Below are positions 31,797-38,990 of a DNA stretch of 38,990 bases, piece after piece. The stretch is from Desulfobulbaceae bacterium UBA2775 (lineage in GTDB: Bacteria > Desulfobacterota > Desulfobulbia > Desulfobulbales > Desulfocapsaceae), in contig DEIL01000153.1 of NCBI GenBank assembly GCA_002352445.1, positions 1-38,990 on the forward strand, in the 5' to 3' direction. The translations under genes and the position numbers were made by a program. Every line of letters begins with the position of its first letter. The first letter of the stretch is position 1. Under the pieces are notes generated by a model that was not told the DNA's origin, did not search any database, and saw nothing but the letters and a program-made list of their open reading frames with translations.

Positions 31797-33251
31797 TTAT
31801 CTGGTGTATGCTGAGGAGGTTGTGTCTCCACCTTCACCTGTCCAGTTGGTATGAAAAAACTTTCCTCTTGGTCTATCTATCCGCTCATACGTATGTGCAC
31901 CAAAGTAATCCCGCTGCGCCTGGAGCAGGTTAGCAGGGAGCCTTGCCGTGCGGAACCCGTCATAGTAGTTAAGAGCACTGGAATGACAGGGAGCCGGGAT
32001 ACCATGCCTGACCGCTGTTGCCAGTATATTTCTCAGGCTCCGCTGAGCTTGGTCAATCCTATCATTAAAGTAAGTCGCAAGAAGAAGATTATTGAGTTTC
32101 GGATTCACCCGGTAAGCCTCTGTGATTTTGTCAAGGAAAACGGAGCGAATGATACAGCCACCTCGCCAGATTCTGGCAATCTCGCCATAATTGAGATCCC
32201 AATTGTATTCGGCGGAGGCTTCCTGCATCAGGTTAAAACCCTGGGCATAGGAAATTACCTTAGCAAGGTAGAGAGCTTTTTCTAGTTCGGTTAAAAATTC
32301 TTCCCTGTTCCCTTTAAACACAATATCAGGCCCGGTTAAAGATAATGAAGCGGAAACTCGTTCTTCTTTTTGTGCGGAAAGGCATCTGGCAAAGACAGAT
32401 TCACTGATCAGCGAAAGAGGAATACCCGAGTCCAGTGCAGCAATTACCGTCCACTTTCCAGTGCCCTTTTGTCCTGCAGCATCAAGAATAGTATCAATTA
32501 GTGGATTTTCGTCCTCATCCTTATAGGCTAGAATATCACGGGTTATTTCAATTAAATAACTACTCAACTCCCCTTCATTCCACCGGGCAAAAACATGATG
32601 CATTTCATCGGCTGTCATCTGCAGCACATCCTTCATAATGTGGTATGACTCACAGATTAACTGCATGTCTCCATACTCAATACCGTTGTGTACCATTTTG
32701 ACGAAATGACCGGCGCCACCGTTTCCCATCCAGCTGCAGCAGAAGGTACCATCGTCCATCTTTGCTGAAATCGGAACCAGGATAGATTCCAGATCTTTCC
32801 AGGCAGCAAAAGAGCCCCCAGGCATAATAGACGGTCCTTTTAGAGCTCCCTCTTCCCCACCTGAAACACCGGTACCAATAAAGAGCAGACCTTTTTCCTC
32901 CAGATAAGCAACACGGCGCTGGGTATCATGATAGTTGGAATTTCCACCATCAATAACAATATCCCCTTCTTCAAGATGGGGGAGCAACTGCTCTATAAAA
33001 TCATCCACAACTTCACCGGCCTTCAGCATCATCATGACTTTCCGTGGGCGTTCAAGAGATCCTGTAAAATTTTCAACAGAATAAAAGCCGCTAATATTTT
33101 TATCCTTGGCCCGACCTTCCAGGAAGTTCCCGACTTTGGCACCGGTTCTATTGAAGACAGAAACGGAGAAGCCCTTGCTCTCCATGTTCAACACAAGGTT
33201 TTCCCCCATAACGGCTAAGCCTGCAACACCTACATTTGATAATTTGATCAT
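31797..33251 (-). CDS. gnd: 6-Phosphogluconate dehydrogenase, decarboxylating
   Basis: A 484-residue full-length enzyme of the long 6PGDH type. The N-terminal VGVAGLAVMGENLVLNMESK is the dinucleotide fold and NRT near residue 35 fits NADP binding. VIDGGNSNYHDTQRR, GTGVSGGEEGALKGPSIMPG, HFVKMVHNGIEYGDMQLICE (with catalytic Lys) and DAAGQKGTGKWTVIAALDSG are the classical motifs, followed by RIDRPRGKFFHTNWTG at the C-terminus. It oxidises 6-phosphogluconate to ribulose-5-phosphate and CO2 in the pentose phosphate pathway. AAGGA is 7 nt before ATG 33251. A perfect palindrome lies 39-63 nt upstream. Confidence 0.97.
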   Translation of the reverse strand: MIKLSNVGVAGLAVMGENLVLNMESKGFSVSVFNRTGAKVGNFLEGRAKDKNISGFYSVENFTGSLERPRKVMMMLKAGEVVDDFIEQLLPHLEEGDIVIDGGNSNYHDTQRRVAYLEEKGLLFIGTGVSGGEEGALKGPSIMPGGSFAAWKDLESILVPISAKMDDGTFCCSWMGNGGAGHFVKMVHNGIEYGDMQLICESYHIMKDVLQMTADEMHHVFARWNEGELSSYLIEITRDILAYKDEDENPLIDTILDAAGQKGTGKWTVIAALDSGIPLSLISESVFARCLSAQKEERVSASLSLTGPDIVFKGNREEFLTELEKALYLAKVISYAQGFNLMQEASAEYNWDLNYGEIARIWRGGCIIRSVFLDKITEAYRVNPKLNNLLLATYFNDRIDQAQRSLRNILATAVRHGIPAPCHSSALNYYDGFRTARLPANLLQAQRDYFGAHTYERIDRPRGKFFHTNWTGEGGDTTSSAYTR

Positions 33252-33289
33252 CTGTAATTCCTTATAACCATCTAAGTTAACTAATTAAA

Positions 33290-33314
33290 ACAGTATATGA
33301 AAGTCATATACTGT
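33290..33314. promoter_or_regulatory. Perfect 11-bp palindrome upstream of gnd
   Basis: ACAGTATATGA (33290-33300) and TCATATACTGT (33304-33314) are exact reverse complements around AAG. Its position just before the gnd start suits a repressor operator near the promoter. No T-run accompanies it. Confidence 0.55.
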
Positions 33315-33686
33315 CCCGGGAAAAAAGGGAGCCGGAGAGAAAGAACCTTTCAAACAAACCGAAAAGACCCGGTTCTGATCTATACCGAGCGCACGATGAT
33401 ATTTTTTTTCAAGGCAGAACAAGCCAGAACCCTACTGCTCCCATCCGACAGACATCAGCAACCGACAAGCCGACGTACCCTGACCGGTGTGCACCCCATC
33501 TTGGCAGAAATGTTTCATACATAATCATAATTGTTTCTGACCGAAACTGCCTGCTTACCTCAATCTCCGAATTACAACATCATATTTTACATTATGATAC
33601 CAATTATTCTCGAAGGTCTCTGCGTTCGCTATCTGTTAGTAGCTCTAAGTTTCTGATTTCAAAATCCTCTCCCGATTTTTTGTTTT
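33315..33686. other. Intergenic stretch between gnd and the SrkA-like gene
   Basis: About 370 nt with no convincing gene: a plus-strand frame at 33297-33524 starts within the palindrome, lacks a ribosome site and resembles nothing. A TGTTTCA half-site occurs at 33511. The stretch ends with the first copy of a dispersed repeat (33609-33694), which overlaps the stop codon of the kinase gene. Confidence 0.5.
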
Positions 33687-33694
33687 TTATGACA
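33609..33694 (+). repeat. Dispersed repeat B, copy 1
   Basis: CTCGAAGGTCTCTGC followed by GTTCGCTATCTG (33609-33635) recurs at 35574-35602 with a single CT insertion. Both copies carry a second conserved block, TTGTTTTTTAT then one base and ACA, about 72 nt after the start, with a diverged middle. It overlaps the SrkA-like stop codon (33687-33689). Confidence 0.6.
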
Positions 33695-34673
33695 GTTCCC
33701 TGATCCTTATCAGCTGATCCTCAAGATCCCGGATTTCACTCTGCCAGTATTCACTCGAGCCAAAGCCGTCTATTGCTCTGGTGCCCCCGTCCTCCTCAAC
33801 CTGATGAGCACACCATGCCATATAGTGAATAAAGCGCATGGCACGAAGAGGTTCAATCAGGGACAGGGTTCGTCGGTCAAAGGGCCGAAAAGTTTCATAC
33901 CCTTCTAAAAAGAAATCGATTTCGACAAAGGACTTGTCAAGCTCCCCGGGAAGAAGCATCCAGACATCCTGCACCGGCGGCCCCATCGCCATATCATCAA
34001 AATCGATGATAAAAAACGATTCACCCGGACGATATATCATATTGGCAAAATGACAGTCACCGTGAATACGAATCTGCTCAGTTGAACTAAAAAGTGGTGC
34101 TATCTCTTTAATGATCTGCTCAATTGCTTTTTGTAACTGCGGTTTAAAATCCTCAGGCACGCAGATGGCAGCCATCAGGTAGTGCAACTGGCTGCGTACA
34201 GAATCCTCGGGGTGCATGGAAATGCGGTGTTCCGCCTTTTTTGTCGCCCCCACATTATGCACTCTGCCCAGCAAACGCCCAAGTTCCAGCCACTGGTCAT
34301 CATTGTACTCATCAAAACTGCGACCACCGCATTTGGGAAAGACTGCAAAAAGAAGAGACTCGGAGCCGGCCAGCGTAGTGCCATCTTGAAACCGAAGAGG
34401 GGCAATGACCGGTACTTCCTGTGCCGCCAGATCGAGCAGGAAAGTGTGTTCATCCAGTATACCATCCTTCGGCCAGCGACCGGGTCTATAGAATTTCACG
34501 ATCAACCCGGTGCCATCCTCCTGCTCAAGCTCATAAACTCTGTTGATATAACTTGTCAAAGGTCGAAAGAGATTTGTACAACGGACTCCCAGTCTATCTT
34601 CAACCAGCCCGAGTACCCGGTCAGGTCCGAGATCATCAAACACCCCCTTTTTCTGCCGCTCATTATTTTCCAT
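33687..34673 (-). CDS. srkA: SrkA/RdoA-like serine/threonine stress kinase
   Basis: A 328-residue APH-fold kinase close to E. coli YihE/SrkA. Visible motifs are LTSYINRVYELEQEDG, GLIVKFYRPGRW with the ATP-binding Lys, the catalytic loop IRIHGDCHFANMIY near residue 203, and the metal-binding IIDFDDMAMGPPVQDVWML. The FYRPGRW and MRFIHYMAWCAHQ elements are specific to this family. SrkA protects E. coli from stress-induced death. AGGAAAG precedes ATG 34673. The stop is embedded in dispersed repeat B. Confidence 0.9.
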   Translation of the reverse strand: MENNERQKKGVFDDLGPDRVLGLVEDRLGVRCTNLFRPLTSYINRVYELEQEDGTGLIVKFYRPGRWPKDGILDEHTFLLDLAAQEVPVIAPLRFQDGTTLAGSESLLFAVFPKCGGRSFDEYNDDQWLELGRLLGRVHNVGATKKAEHRISMHPEDSVRSQLHYLMAAICVPEDFKPQLQKAIEQIIKEIAPLFSSTEQIRIHGDCHFANMIYRPGESFFIIDFDDMAMGPPVQDVWMLLPGELDKSFVEIDFFLEGYETFRPFDRRTLSLIEPLRAMRFIHYMAWCAHQVEEDGGTRAIDGFGSSEYWQSEIRDLEDQLIRIRELS

Positions 34674-34795
34674 ACTTTCCTTTATGAGATTTTTTTCTTA
34701 TCCTGTGTCCGAGCTATCTGTTTATTACCCGATATTCTTAGCCGACTTCCGGATAAATTGCCTGCTATTTGATAAAAACAACAGTCACCAGACAA

Positions 34796-35533
34796 ATGCC
34801 CCTGACATCCCATGACCACCCACCTCAGACCATAACCAGCGGCTACTGCAAAAGGTGTAAAACCATACACAATCTTGGTAGTGATAAGGCGATCGCAGGC
34901 TGCCACAGGTTAATGACAGAACTTGACTCGGAGGATGCCACCAAAGATTATCTCTTTGGCCCTGCCCGGGGGAAAATGTTTGGCGTTATGGAATGTATAC
35001 AGCCGGATGGCAGCCTTATAACCCTTCGCGCCTTTTCCGGCCAATTTGACGGGTTATGGGAAGTTGAAGGCTGGGTTCCTCCCCTTTTTAACATTAAAGA
35101 TTTTTTCAGGAAAAGCGACAAGGTCGAAAAACAGATCAAAACTATCGGCAGAGAAATTGAGATGCTGGCACCCCATTCAGAACCGTGGCTCCTGTTAAGA
35201 AAAAAACGCCGCCAACTCTCTCAAGCCTTGATGCTGGAGATCCATAACCTCTATCAACTGAAAAACTTTCACGGGGATACTGCTACACTCAGAGAGACAT
35301 ATTATAATAGAAATGGCATCCCCACAGGCACCGGCGACTGCTGTGCTCCGAAGCTACTGAACTACGCAGCCAGACATCGATTAACACCTCTTGGAATAGC
35401 AGAATTTTACTGGGGACGTGAAAATAAATCCGGCAGTCGTCAACATGGTTCATTTTACTCGTCGTGCAGAGAAAAATGTGCACCGATATTAGGCTTTATG
35501 CTCTGTGGACTGGATTATCTTGATGAAAAATAA
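34796..35533 (+). CDS. N-terminal half of a split large RluA-type pseudouridine synthase
   Basis: A 245-residue protein that matches the N-terminal region found in large (about 550-residue) RluA-family proteins, not a catalytic domain. It has GKMFGVMECIQPDGSLITLR, AFSGQFDGLWEVEGWVPPLF, then a helical stretch (residues about 105-165) and the GTGDCCAPKLLNYAARHRLT, LGIAEFYWGREN, CREKCAPILGFML tail with paired cysteines. In full-length relatives the catalytic domain follows directly. Here TAA 35531-35533 ends the frame, and that TAA is the first codon of a 44-nt repeat. ATG 34796 is preferred to TTG 34769; neither has a strong ribosome site. Confidence 0.7.
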   Translation: MPLTSHDHPPQTITSGYCKRCKTIHNLGSDKAIAGCHRLMTELDSEDATKDYLFGPARGKMFGVMECIQPDGSLITLRAFSGQFDGLWEVEGWVPPLFNIKDFFRKSDKVEKQIKTIGREIEMLAPHSEPWLLLRKKRRQLSQALMLEIHNLYQLKNFHGDTATLRETYYNRNGIPTGTGDCCAPKLLNYAARHRLTPLGIAEFYWGRENKSGSRQHGSFYSSCREKCAPILGFMLCGLDYLDEK

Positions 35534-35574
35534 CCCGAATAAATCGGAATTTTTAGAATGCCTGGATAAGTGCC
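35531..35574 (+). repeat. Inverted repeat A, left copy
   Basis: It begins TAACCCGAATAAATCGGAAT and ends GGATAAGTGCCT-like. The right copy (36404-36446) is its reverse complement at 40 of 43 positions, with one T indel and two substitutions. Its first three bases are the stop codon of the upstream gene. Repeat B follows directly at 35574. Confidence 0.85.
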
Positions 35575-35660
35575 TCGAAGGTCTCTCTGCGTTCGCTATC
35601 TGATGCTGGTATTAACTACTTTAATTAAATAGCACTTTAGTTTTCTTGTTTTTTATTACA
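35574..35660 (+). repeat. Dispersed repeat B, copy 2
   Basis: CTCGAAGGTCTCTCTGC then GTTCGCTATCTG (35574-35602) matches copy 1 at 33609-33635 apart from a CT insertion. The distal block TTGTTTTTTATTACA (35646-35660) lies at the same distance as in copy 1. Same orientation, about 1.9 kb apart. Confidence 0.6.
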
Positions 35661-35684
35661 ACTTTTATGGAGTAAGGCCCTAAA

Positions 35685-36317
35685 TTGCAAATGAAAATCA
35701 TCTACCAGGATACGGATATAGTCATTGTAAATAAACCCGGTGGACTTTTATCCGTACCCGGAAGAGGGCCGGACAAACAGGATTGCATTGCAAAAAGATT
35801 ACAAAATCTCTTCCCCCAGATGATAGAACAGCCTGCAGTACACAGGCTCGATATGTACACATCCGGCCTTATGGTCTTTGCCATAACAAAGGAGGCCCAT
35901 AGAGCCCTCTCAATACAGTTTGAAAAACGTCAGGTATATAAACGCTACCAGGCCATTCTGGACGGTGTGGTTAAAGGAAAGTCGGGAAAGATACACCTCT
36001 CCTTTAGGTTGGATCCGGACAATCGTCCCCTGCAGATCTATGACCCGCAGCATGGTAAACCGGGAATAACACACTGGAAAAACTTAGAGTTGGAGTTGGG
36101 AAAAAGCCGAATTGAATTTACTCCTCTTACCGGACGAACCCATCAGCTCCGAGTTCACTCATCTCACCCTCTTGGGCTTGGTATACCGATAATAGGAGAC
36201 AGCCTCTATGGATCTGGAGCTGATGGAGATCAGATGATGCTGCATGCCACCTCTTTACAGTTTTGCCATCCTGTAAGTAAGGAAAGTGTCGTATTTGAAT
36301 CTTCTCCGCCCTTTTAA
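35685..36317 (+). CDS. RluA-family pseudouridine synthase, catalytic half
   Basis: A 210-residue catalytic domain: IIYQDTDIVIVNKPGGLLSV, then AVHRLDMYTSGLMVFAITKE with the catalytic Asp of the HRLD motif, and IEFTPLTGRTHQLRVHSSHP plus IPIIGDSLYG. It would isomerise uridine in 23S rRNA or tRNA. No S4 domain is present. The TTG at 35685 has AAGG 7 nt upstream; ATG 35691 is also possible. The gene lies between inverted repeats A and follows a separate gene for the usual N-terminal half, so it may be a split gene whose parts still cooperate. Confidence 0.9.
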   Translation: MQMKIIYQDTDIVIVNKPGGLLSVPGRGPDKQDCIAKRLQNLFPQMIEQPAVHRLDMYTSGLMVFAITKEAHRALSIQFEKRQVYKRYQAILDGVVKGKSGKIHLSFRLDPDNRPLQIYDPQHGKPGITHWKNLELELGKSRIEFTPLTGRTHQLRVHSSHPLGLGIPIIGDSLYGSGADGDQMMLHATSLQFCHPVSKESVVFESSPPF

Positions 36318-36403
36318 TTGGTGCTTTACTCCAGAACTTCTGTAATAAAAAACAAGACATCCAGAAAGGTAATTTAAAATTATATCGTTGAATATACTTC
36401 CAT

Positions 36404-36446
36404 AGCACTGATCCAAGCATTCTAAAATTCCGATTTATTCGGGTTA
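36404..36446 (-). repeat. Inverted repeat A, right copy
   Basis: The reverse complement of this stretch begins TAACCCGAATAAATCGGAAT and continues through TTTTAGAATGC, TTGGATCAGTGC, matching the left copy at 35531-35574. Together they bound a 916-nt segment that contains only the pseudouridine synthase catalytic gene. Confidence 0.85.
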
Positions 36447-36524
36447 GATACCCTAATAATAATTTTCTCTGTAGGGGAAAAAGAGTGATATTGCCCCTTT
36501 CCCCGCTTCTGGTATAATGGTGTC

Positions 36525-38090
36525 ATGAAACAAAAATGGAATTATCAGAATTATATTGATCTTGAATATCTCTTTCATGAGGATACTGATAATCCGCCGA
36601 TGCAGTTACATGAGCGGGACAGAAATATCTTTCTTGAAAAAGGCGGCGAACTGGATGGCAACCCGCCTGATCACCATAAGCTGATCAGCTTATGGCTGAA
36701 TGAACGCATTCATCATGAATTTCCCGGCAAAGAGAACAAAAGCCCCGGTGAAATATTCCTGGATAGTCACTCAGCATTGAAAGTGTTACTGGTAGTTCTG
36801 GGGATTTTTCTGGGTGTTGGGGCCGGTTTGTCTTTTTTCACCTATTCCGGTACCACACCGGTCAATGTCTTTCACTTTCTGATTTTTTTTGTCTTTTCAC
36901 AGATTCTTCTCACCCTTCTTCTCGCCTTTTCCCTTCTGTTACGACGACTGACCGGCACAACCGTTTCACTTCCCTCCTTTTATTCTCTATTTTTCGGTAA
37001 ACTCTTCAAAAAGCTGATACAGCTCACCAGCAAACAGTGGAACAAAAACCTTTCTGCATCAAAAAGGGACAGCGCCAACCAGGCTATGGGTTTAGTCAAA
37101 TCACACGGCCGCAAATACGGATCACTCTTCTACTGGCCGCTGTTCACCCTTTCACAAATTCTAACCTTTTATTTTAATATAGGTTTACTCGGGGCAACAC
37201 TTTTTAAAATCAGCACCAGCGACCTTGCCTTTGGCTGGCAATCCACCCTGCAGTTCGGGGCAGCTTCACTGTATAAGATAATTCAGCTTATCGCCCTACC
37301 CTGGTCATGGTTCATCCCCCGCGCTATCGCTTATCCTTCTCTTGAAGAAATAGAGGGCAGCAGAATTCTTCTTAAAGAGGGGATCTACCACCTGGCAACA
37401 AAAGATCTGGTAGCCTGGTGGCCGTTTCTGATCTTTTGTCTTCTCTTCTATGGACTTTTTTTCCGGGGAATCTGTTATCTTGGCGGCAAATGGATGGAGA
37501 AAAGGTCGCTGAATAAGATCAGGTTGAACTCTGCGCCATGCCAAAGACTTGTCCAGAGAATGCTGACCCCGCTGGTTTCAACCCAGGCTCAACCTGAACT
37601 GAAAAAAACAGAAAGTGAAGCAATTGAAGGTAAAAAAACGTTCAAGCCGACAGTCGGCAACCATTTATTTCCCCAGTACATCCTTATACCGGATGATATT
37701 TATAACACCCTGCCAATGGAGAGTTTTGAACAGATTCTGCACAGTCTTGGTTTTGCAGTGAAAGAGCAGCTTAAATTCATGACTGATTATGACAGTGACC
37801 AGGAAATAAAAGAATATCTTCAACAGCAACTCTGGGATAACAACACGGGGCTGCTGATCATCATGGAAGGATGGATGGTACCGCTCATCGACTTCCTCAC
37901 CTATCTTGAAGAGTTACGCTCCGCTGTAGCCAAAGAAACAATTATCACCATAGCACTTATCGGCCGCCCTGCAGAAACAGTTTTCACACCCGTTTCACAA
38001 GACGATTACACAATCTGGCAGAAAAAAATACAAGCCCTGGGTGACCCCTGCCTGAATCTTTTTCCCCTGACACCCGGTAAAGAGACATAA
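36525..38090 (+). CDS. DUF2868 membrane protein
   Basis: A 521-residue protein of the DUF2868 family. The N-terminus is soluble (LHERDRNIFLEKGGELDGNP), followed by two membrane helices (LLVVLGIFLGVGAGLSFFTY; VFHFLIFFVFSQILLTLLLA near residues 87-145), two more near 205-250 (YWPLFTLSQILTFYFNIGLL; LFKISTSDLAFGWQ) and one near 300-320 (WWPFLIFCLLFYGLFFRGIC). The C-terminal 180 residues are soluble. It is paired, as in gammaproteobacteria, with a DUF3482 GTPase gene that starts 8 nt downstream; the pair has no known function. ATG 36525 is used because it begins at the family's N-terminus; the ribosome site is weak. Confidence 0.85.
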   Translation: MKQKWNYQNYIDLEYLFHEDTDNPPMQLHERDRNIFLEKGGELDGNPPDHHKLISLWLNERIHHEFPGKENKSPGEIFLDSHSALKVLLVVLGIFLGVGAGLSFFTYSGTTPVNVFHFLIFFVFSQILLTLLLAFSLLLRRLTGTTVSLPSFYSLFFGKLFKKLIQLTSKQWNKNLSASKRDSANQAMGLVKSHGRKYGSLFYWPLFTLSQILTFYFNIGLLGATLFKISTSDLAFGWQSTLQFGAASLYKIIQLIALPWSWFIPRAIAYPSLEEIEGSRILLKEGIYHLATKDLVAWWPFLIFCLLFYGLFFRGICYLGGKWMEKRSLNKIRLNSAPCQRLVQRMLTPLVSTQAQPELKKTESEAIEGKKTFKPTVGNHLFPQYILIPDDIYNTLPMESFEQILHSLGFAVKEQLKFMTDYDSDQEIKEYLQQQLWDNNTGLLIIMEGWMVPLIDFLTYLEELRSAVAKETIITIALIGRPAETVFTPVSQDDYTIWQKKIQALGDPCLNLFPLTPGKET

Positions 38091-38097
38091 CCCGAAT

Positions 38098-38990
38098 ATG
38101 ATTCCTGAATTTGCAATCCTCGGCCATCCTAATGAAGGCAAATCCTCAGTTCTCTCCACCCTGGCTGAAGACGATTCCGTCAGAGTCAGCCACACCCCCG
38201 GTGAAACCACTGAGTGCCGTACCTTTCCTGTGGTTATAGACGGCGAAGAGATACTGCGATTTACCGACACACCCGGATTCCAGAATCCGGCCAGGGTGCT
38301 CAGTCTGTTTAAAAAACTGGATAAAAGCGGCAACGAGCTCCTAGGGGAGTTCAGGCTGCTGGCAGCAGACATCCCCGAACTTCACGATGACCTCGAGTTG
38401 CTGAAACCGGTTGAACGGGGTGCTGGAATCATCTATGTGGTTGACGGTTCACGCCCTGTACGCAATGTCGACAGAATGGAGATGGAGATCCTGCGTCTCA
38501 CCGGCAAGCCGAGAATGGCCATCATCAACTGTAAAGATAATAATCTAACCCTGCTTGACGAGTGGAAGATCGAATTCAGAAAAAATTTCAATTCCAACCA
38601 ACTCTTCAACGCTCACAGAGCGACCTATGCAGAGCGTATCCGGCTGCTTGAAGCCCTGAGATCTATTGATCAGGACTGGTATCAACCACTTTCCGAAGTT
38701 ATACAGGCATTCAAGAAAGATTGGGCTGCCCGCAATAATTTTACCGCTGATATCATAATAGACCTGTTCACGGATTGTCTTTCTTTAAAAATGAAAGGGA
38801 ATCTCGGTTCAGAATCCAAAGAAGAAACTGTCAGGGAAAAGCTTTTTCAGAAATACAAGAAGAGTCTGAGTAAAAAAGAAAAATCAGCTCAGCAGCAGAT
38901 CCGGATCCTTTTTAAACACAATATCTTCAATTACCAGTTACCCCCGCACTCCCTGCTTCTTGAAGACTTGTTTGATGAGAAGAACTGGGA
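38098..38990 (+). CDS. GTPase with DUF3482 domain (3' end cut by window edge)
   Basis: The frame opens at ATG 38098 and runs to the edge (297 codons). The GTPase domain is clear: G1 LGHPNEGKSSVLSTL (P-loop GHPNEGKS), G3 FTDTPGFQNPARV (DTPG) and the G4-like INCKDNN, instead of the usual NKxD. The second half (IQAFKKDWAARNNFTADIII, LFQKYKKSLSKKEKSAQQ) begins the DUF3482 region. It is coupled to the DUF2868 gene, and TAACCCGAATA at their junction (38088-38098) repeats the first 11 nt of inverted repeat A. Confidence 0.85.
   Translation, partial: MIPEFAILGHPNEGKSSVLSTLAEDDSVRVSHTPGETTECRTFPVVIDGEEILRFTDTPGFQNPARVLSLFKKLDKSGNELLGEFRLLAADIPELHDDLELLKPVERGAGIIYVVDGSRPVRNVDRMEMEILRLTGKPRMAIINCKDNNLTLLDEWKIEFRKNFNSNQLFNAHRATYAERIRLLEALRSIDQDWYQPLSEVIQAFKKDWAARNNFTADIIIDLFTDCLSLKMKGNLGSESKEETVREKLFQKYKKSLSKKEKSAQQQIRILFKHNIFNYQLPPHSLLLEDLFDEKNW

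Noticed and set aside
33297..33524. 75-codon plus frame before gnd
   Set aside because: It starts inside a palindrome, lacks a ribosome site and encodes a low-complexity, unrecognised peptide.
34682..34906. 74-codon minus frame between the kinase and the split synthase
   Set aside because: It is antisense to the start of the N-terminal synthase gene and has no similarity or ribosome site.
33609..35602. CRISPR-like repeats
   Set aside because: Only two copies 1.9 kb apart with genes between them, no regular spacers and no cas genes.

Overview
The window (38,990 bases, AT-leaning to balanced composition, dense co-oriented operons) looks like the chromosome of an anaerobic Gram-negative bacterium, most likely a Desulfobacterota member near the Desulfobulbales. 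This rests on gene content: a cytidylate kinase-like/BON protein, DUF1538 pair with a PII-like protein, an MrpA-less Mrp-type antiporter, sigma-54 regulation, two Opp/Dpp-type ABC transporters and a DUF2868/DUF3482 pair. The lineage is an inference from gene style; no rRNA or tRNA gene is present to confirm it.

Layout. (1) 1-813, minus: 3'-truncated cytidylate kinase-like protein with a BON-like tail. (2) 1220-3591, plus: two DUF1538 membrane proteins, a PII-like protein and a tandem-CBS protein, preceded by a strong palindrome. (3) 3996-11420, plus: a nine-gene Mrp/Mbh-type cation/proton antiporter operon (E, F, G, MrpA-tail+B, C, D, D, small membrane protein, D), followed by a decayed copy of the CBS gene's 3' end. 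(4) 11568-23547, plus: a PrpR-like sigma-54 activator, a sigma-54 promoter, a complete peptide/opine-type ABC transporter and an HcnABC-like flavin/iron-sulfur amine oxidoreductase with an extra DAO subunit and a RidA enamine deaminase. (5) 23648-24298: a lone SAM methyltransferase. (6) 30001-24403, minus: a complete Dpp-type dipeptide transporter. (7) 30268-34673: an MltF-like lytic transglycosylase, 6-phosphogluconate dehydrogenase and an SrkA-like kinase. (8) 34796-36317: a large RluA-type pseudouridine synthase that appears split in two, with its catalytic half enclosed by 43-nt inverted repeats. (9) 36525-38990: DUF2868 membrane protein and a truncated DUF3482 GTPase.

How the parts fit. 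Regions 2 and 3 look like one ion-homeostasis island: DUF1538 pairs have been reported as two-component Na+(K+)/H+ antiporters (UmpAB in Halomonas, from memory), and the PII-like and CBS proteins would let nucleotide or energy state gate them. The CBS relic after mrpD shows the two cassettes share history. Region 4 reads as a substrate-inducible catabolic unit: import, oxidation of an amino or imino compound to an imine, and removal of the imine by RidA, switched on by the adjacent sigma-54 activator. A TGAAACA-based inverted or direct repeat occurs upstream of the DUF1538 operon, of the activator gene and of the transporter, suggesting a shared regulator.

The most interesting items are the MrpA-less antiporter joined to DUF1538/PII/CBS genes with a CBS relic, the probable ATC start of the mrpB-type gene, the split pseudouridine synthase bounded by inverted repeats, and the two-DAO HcnABC-like complex.
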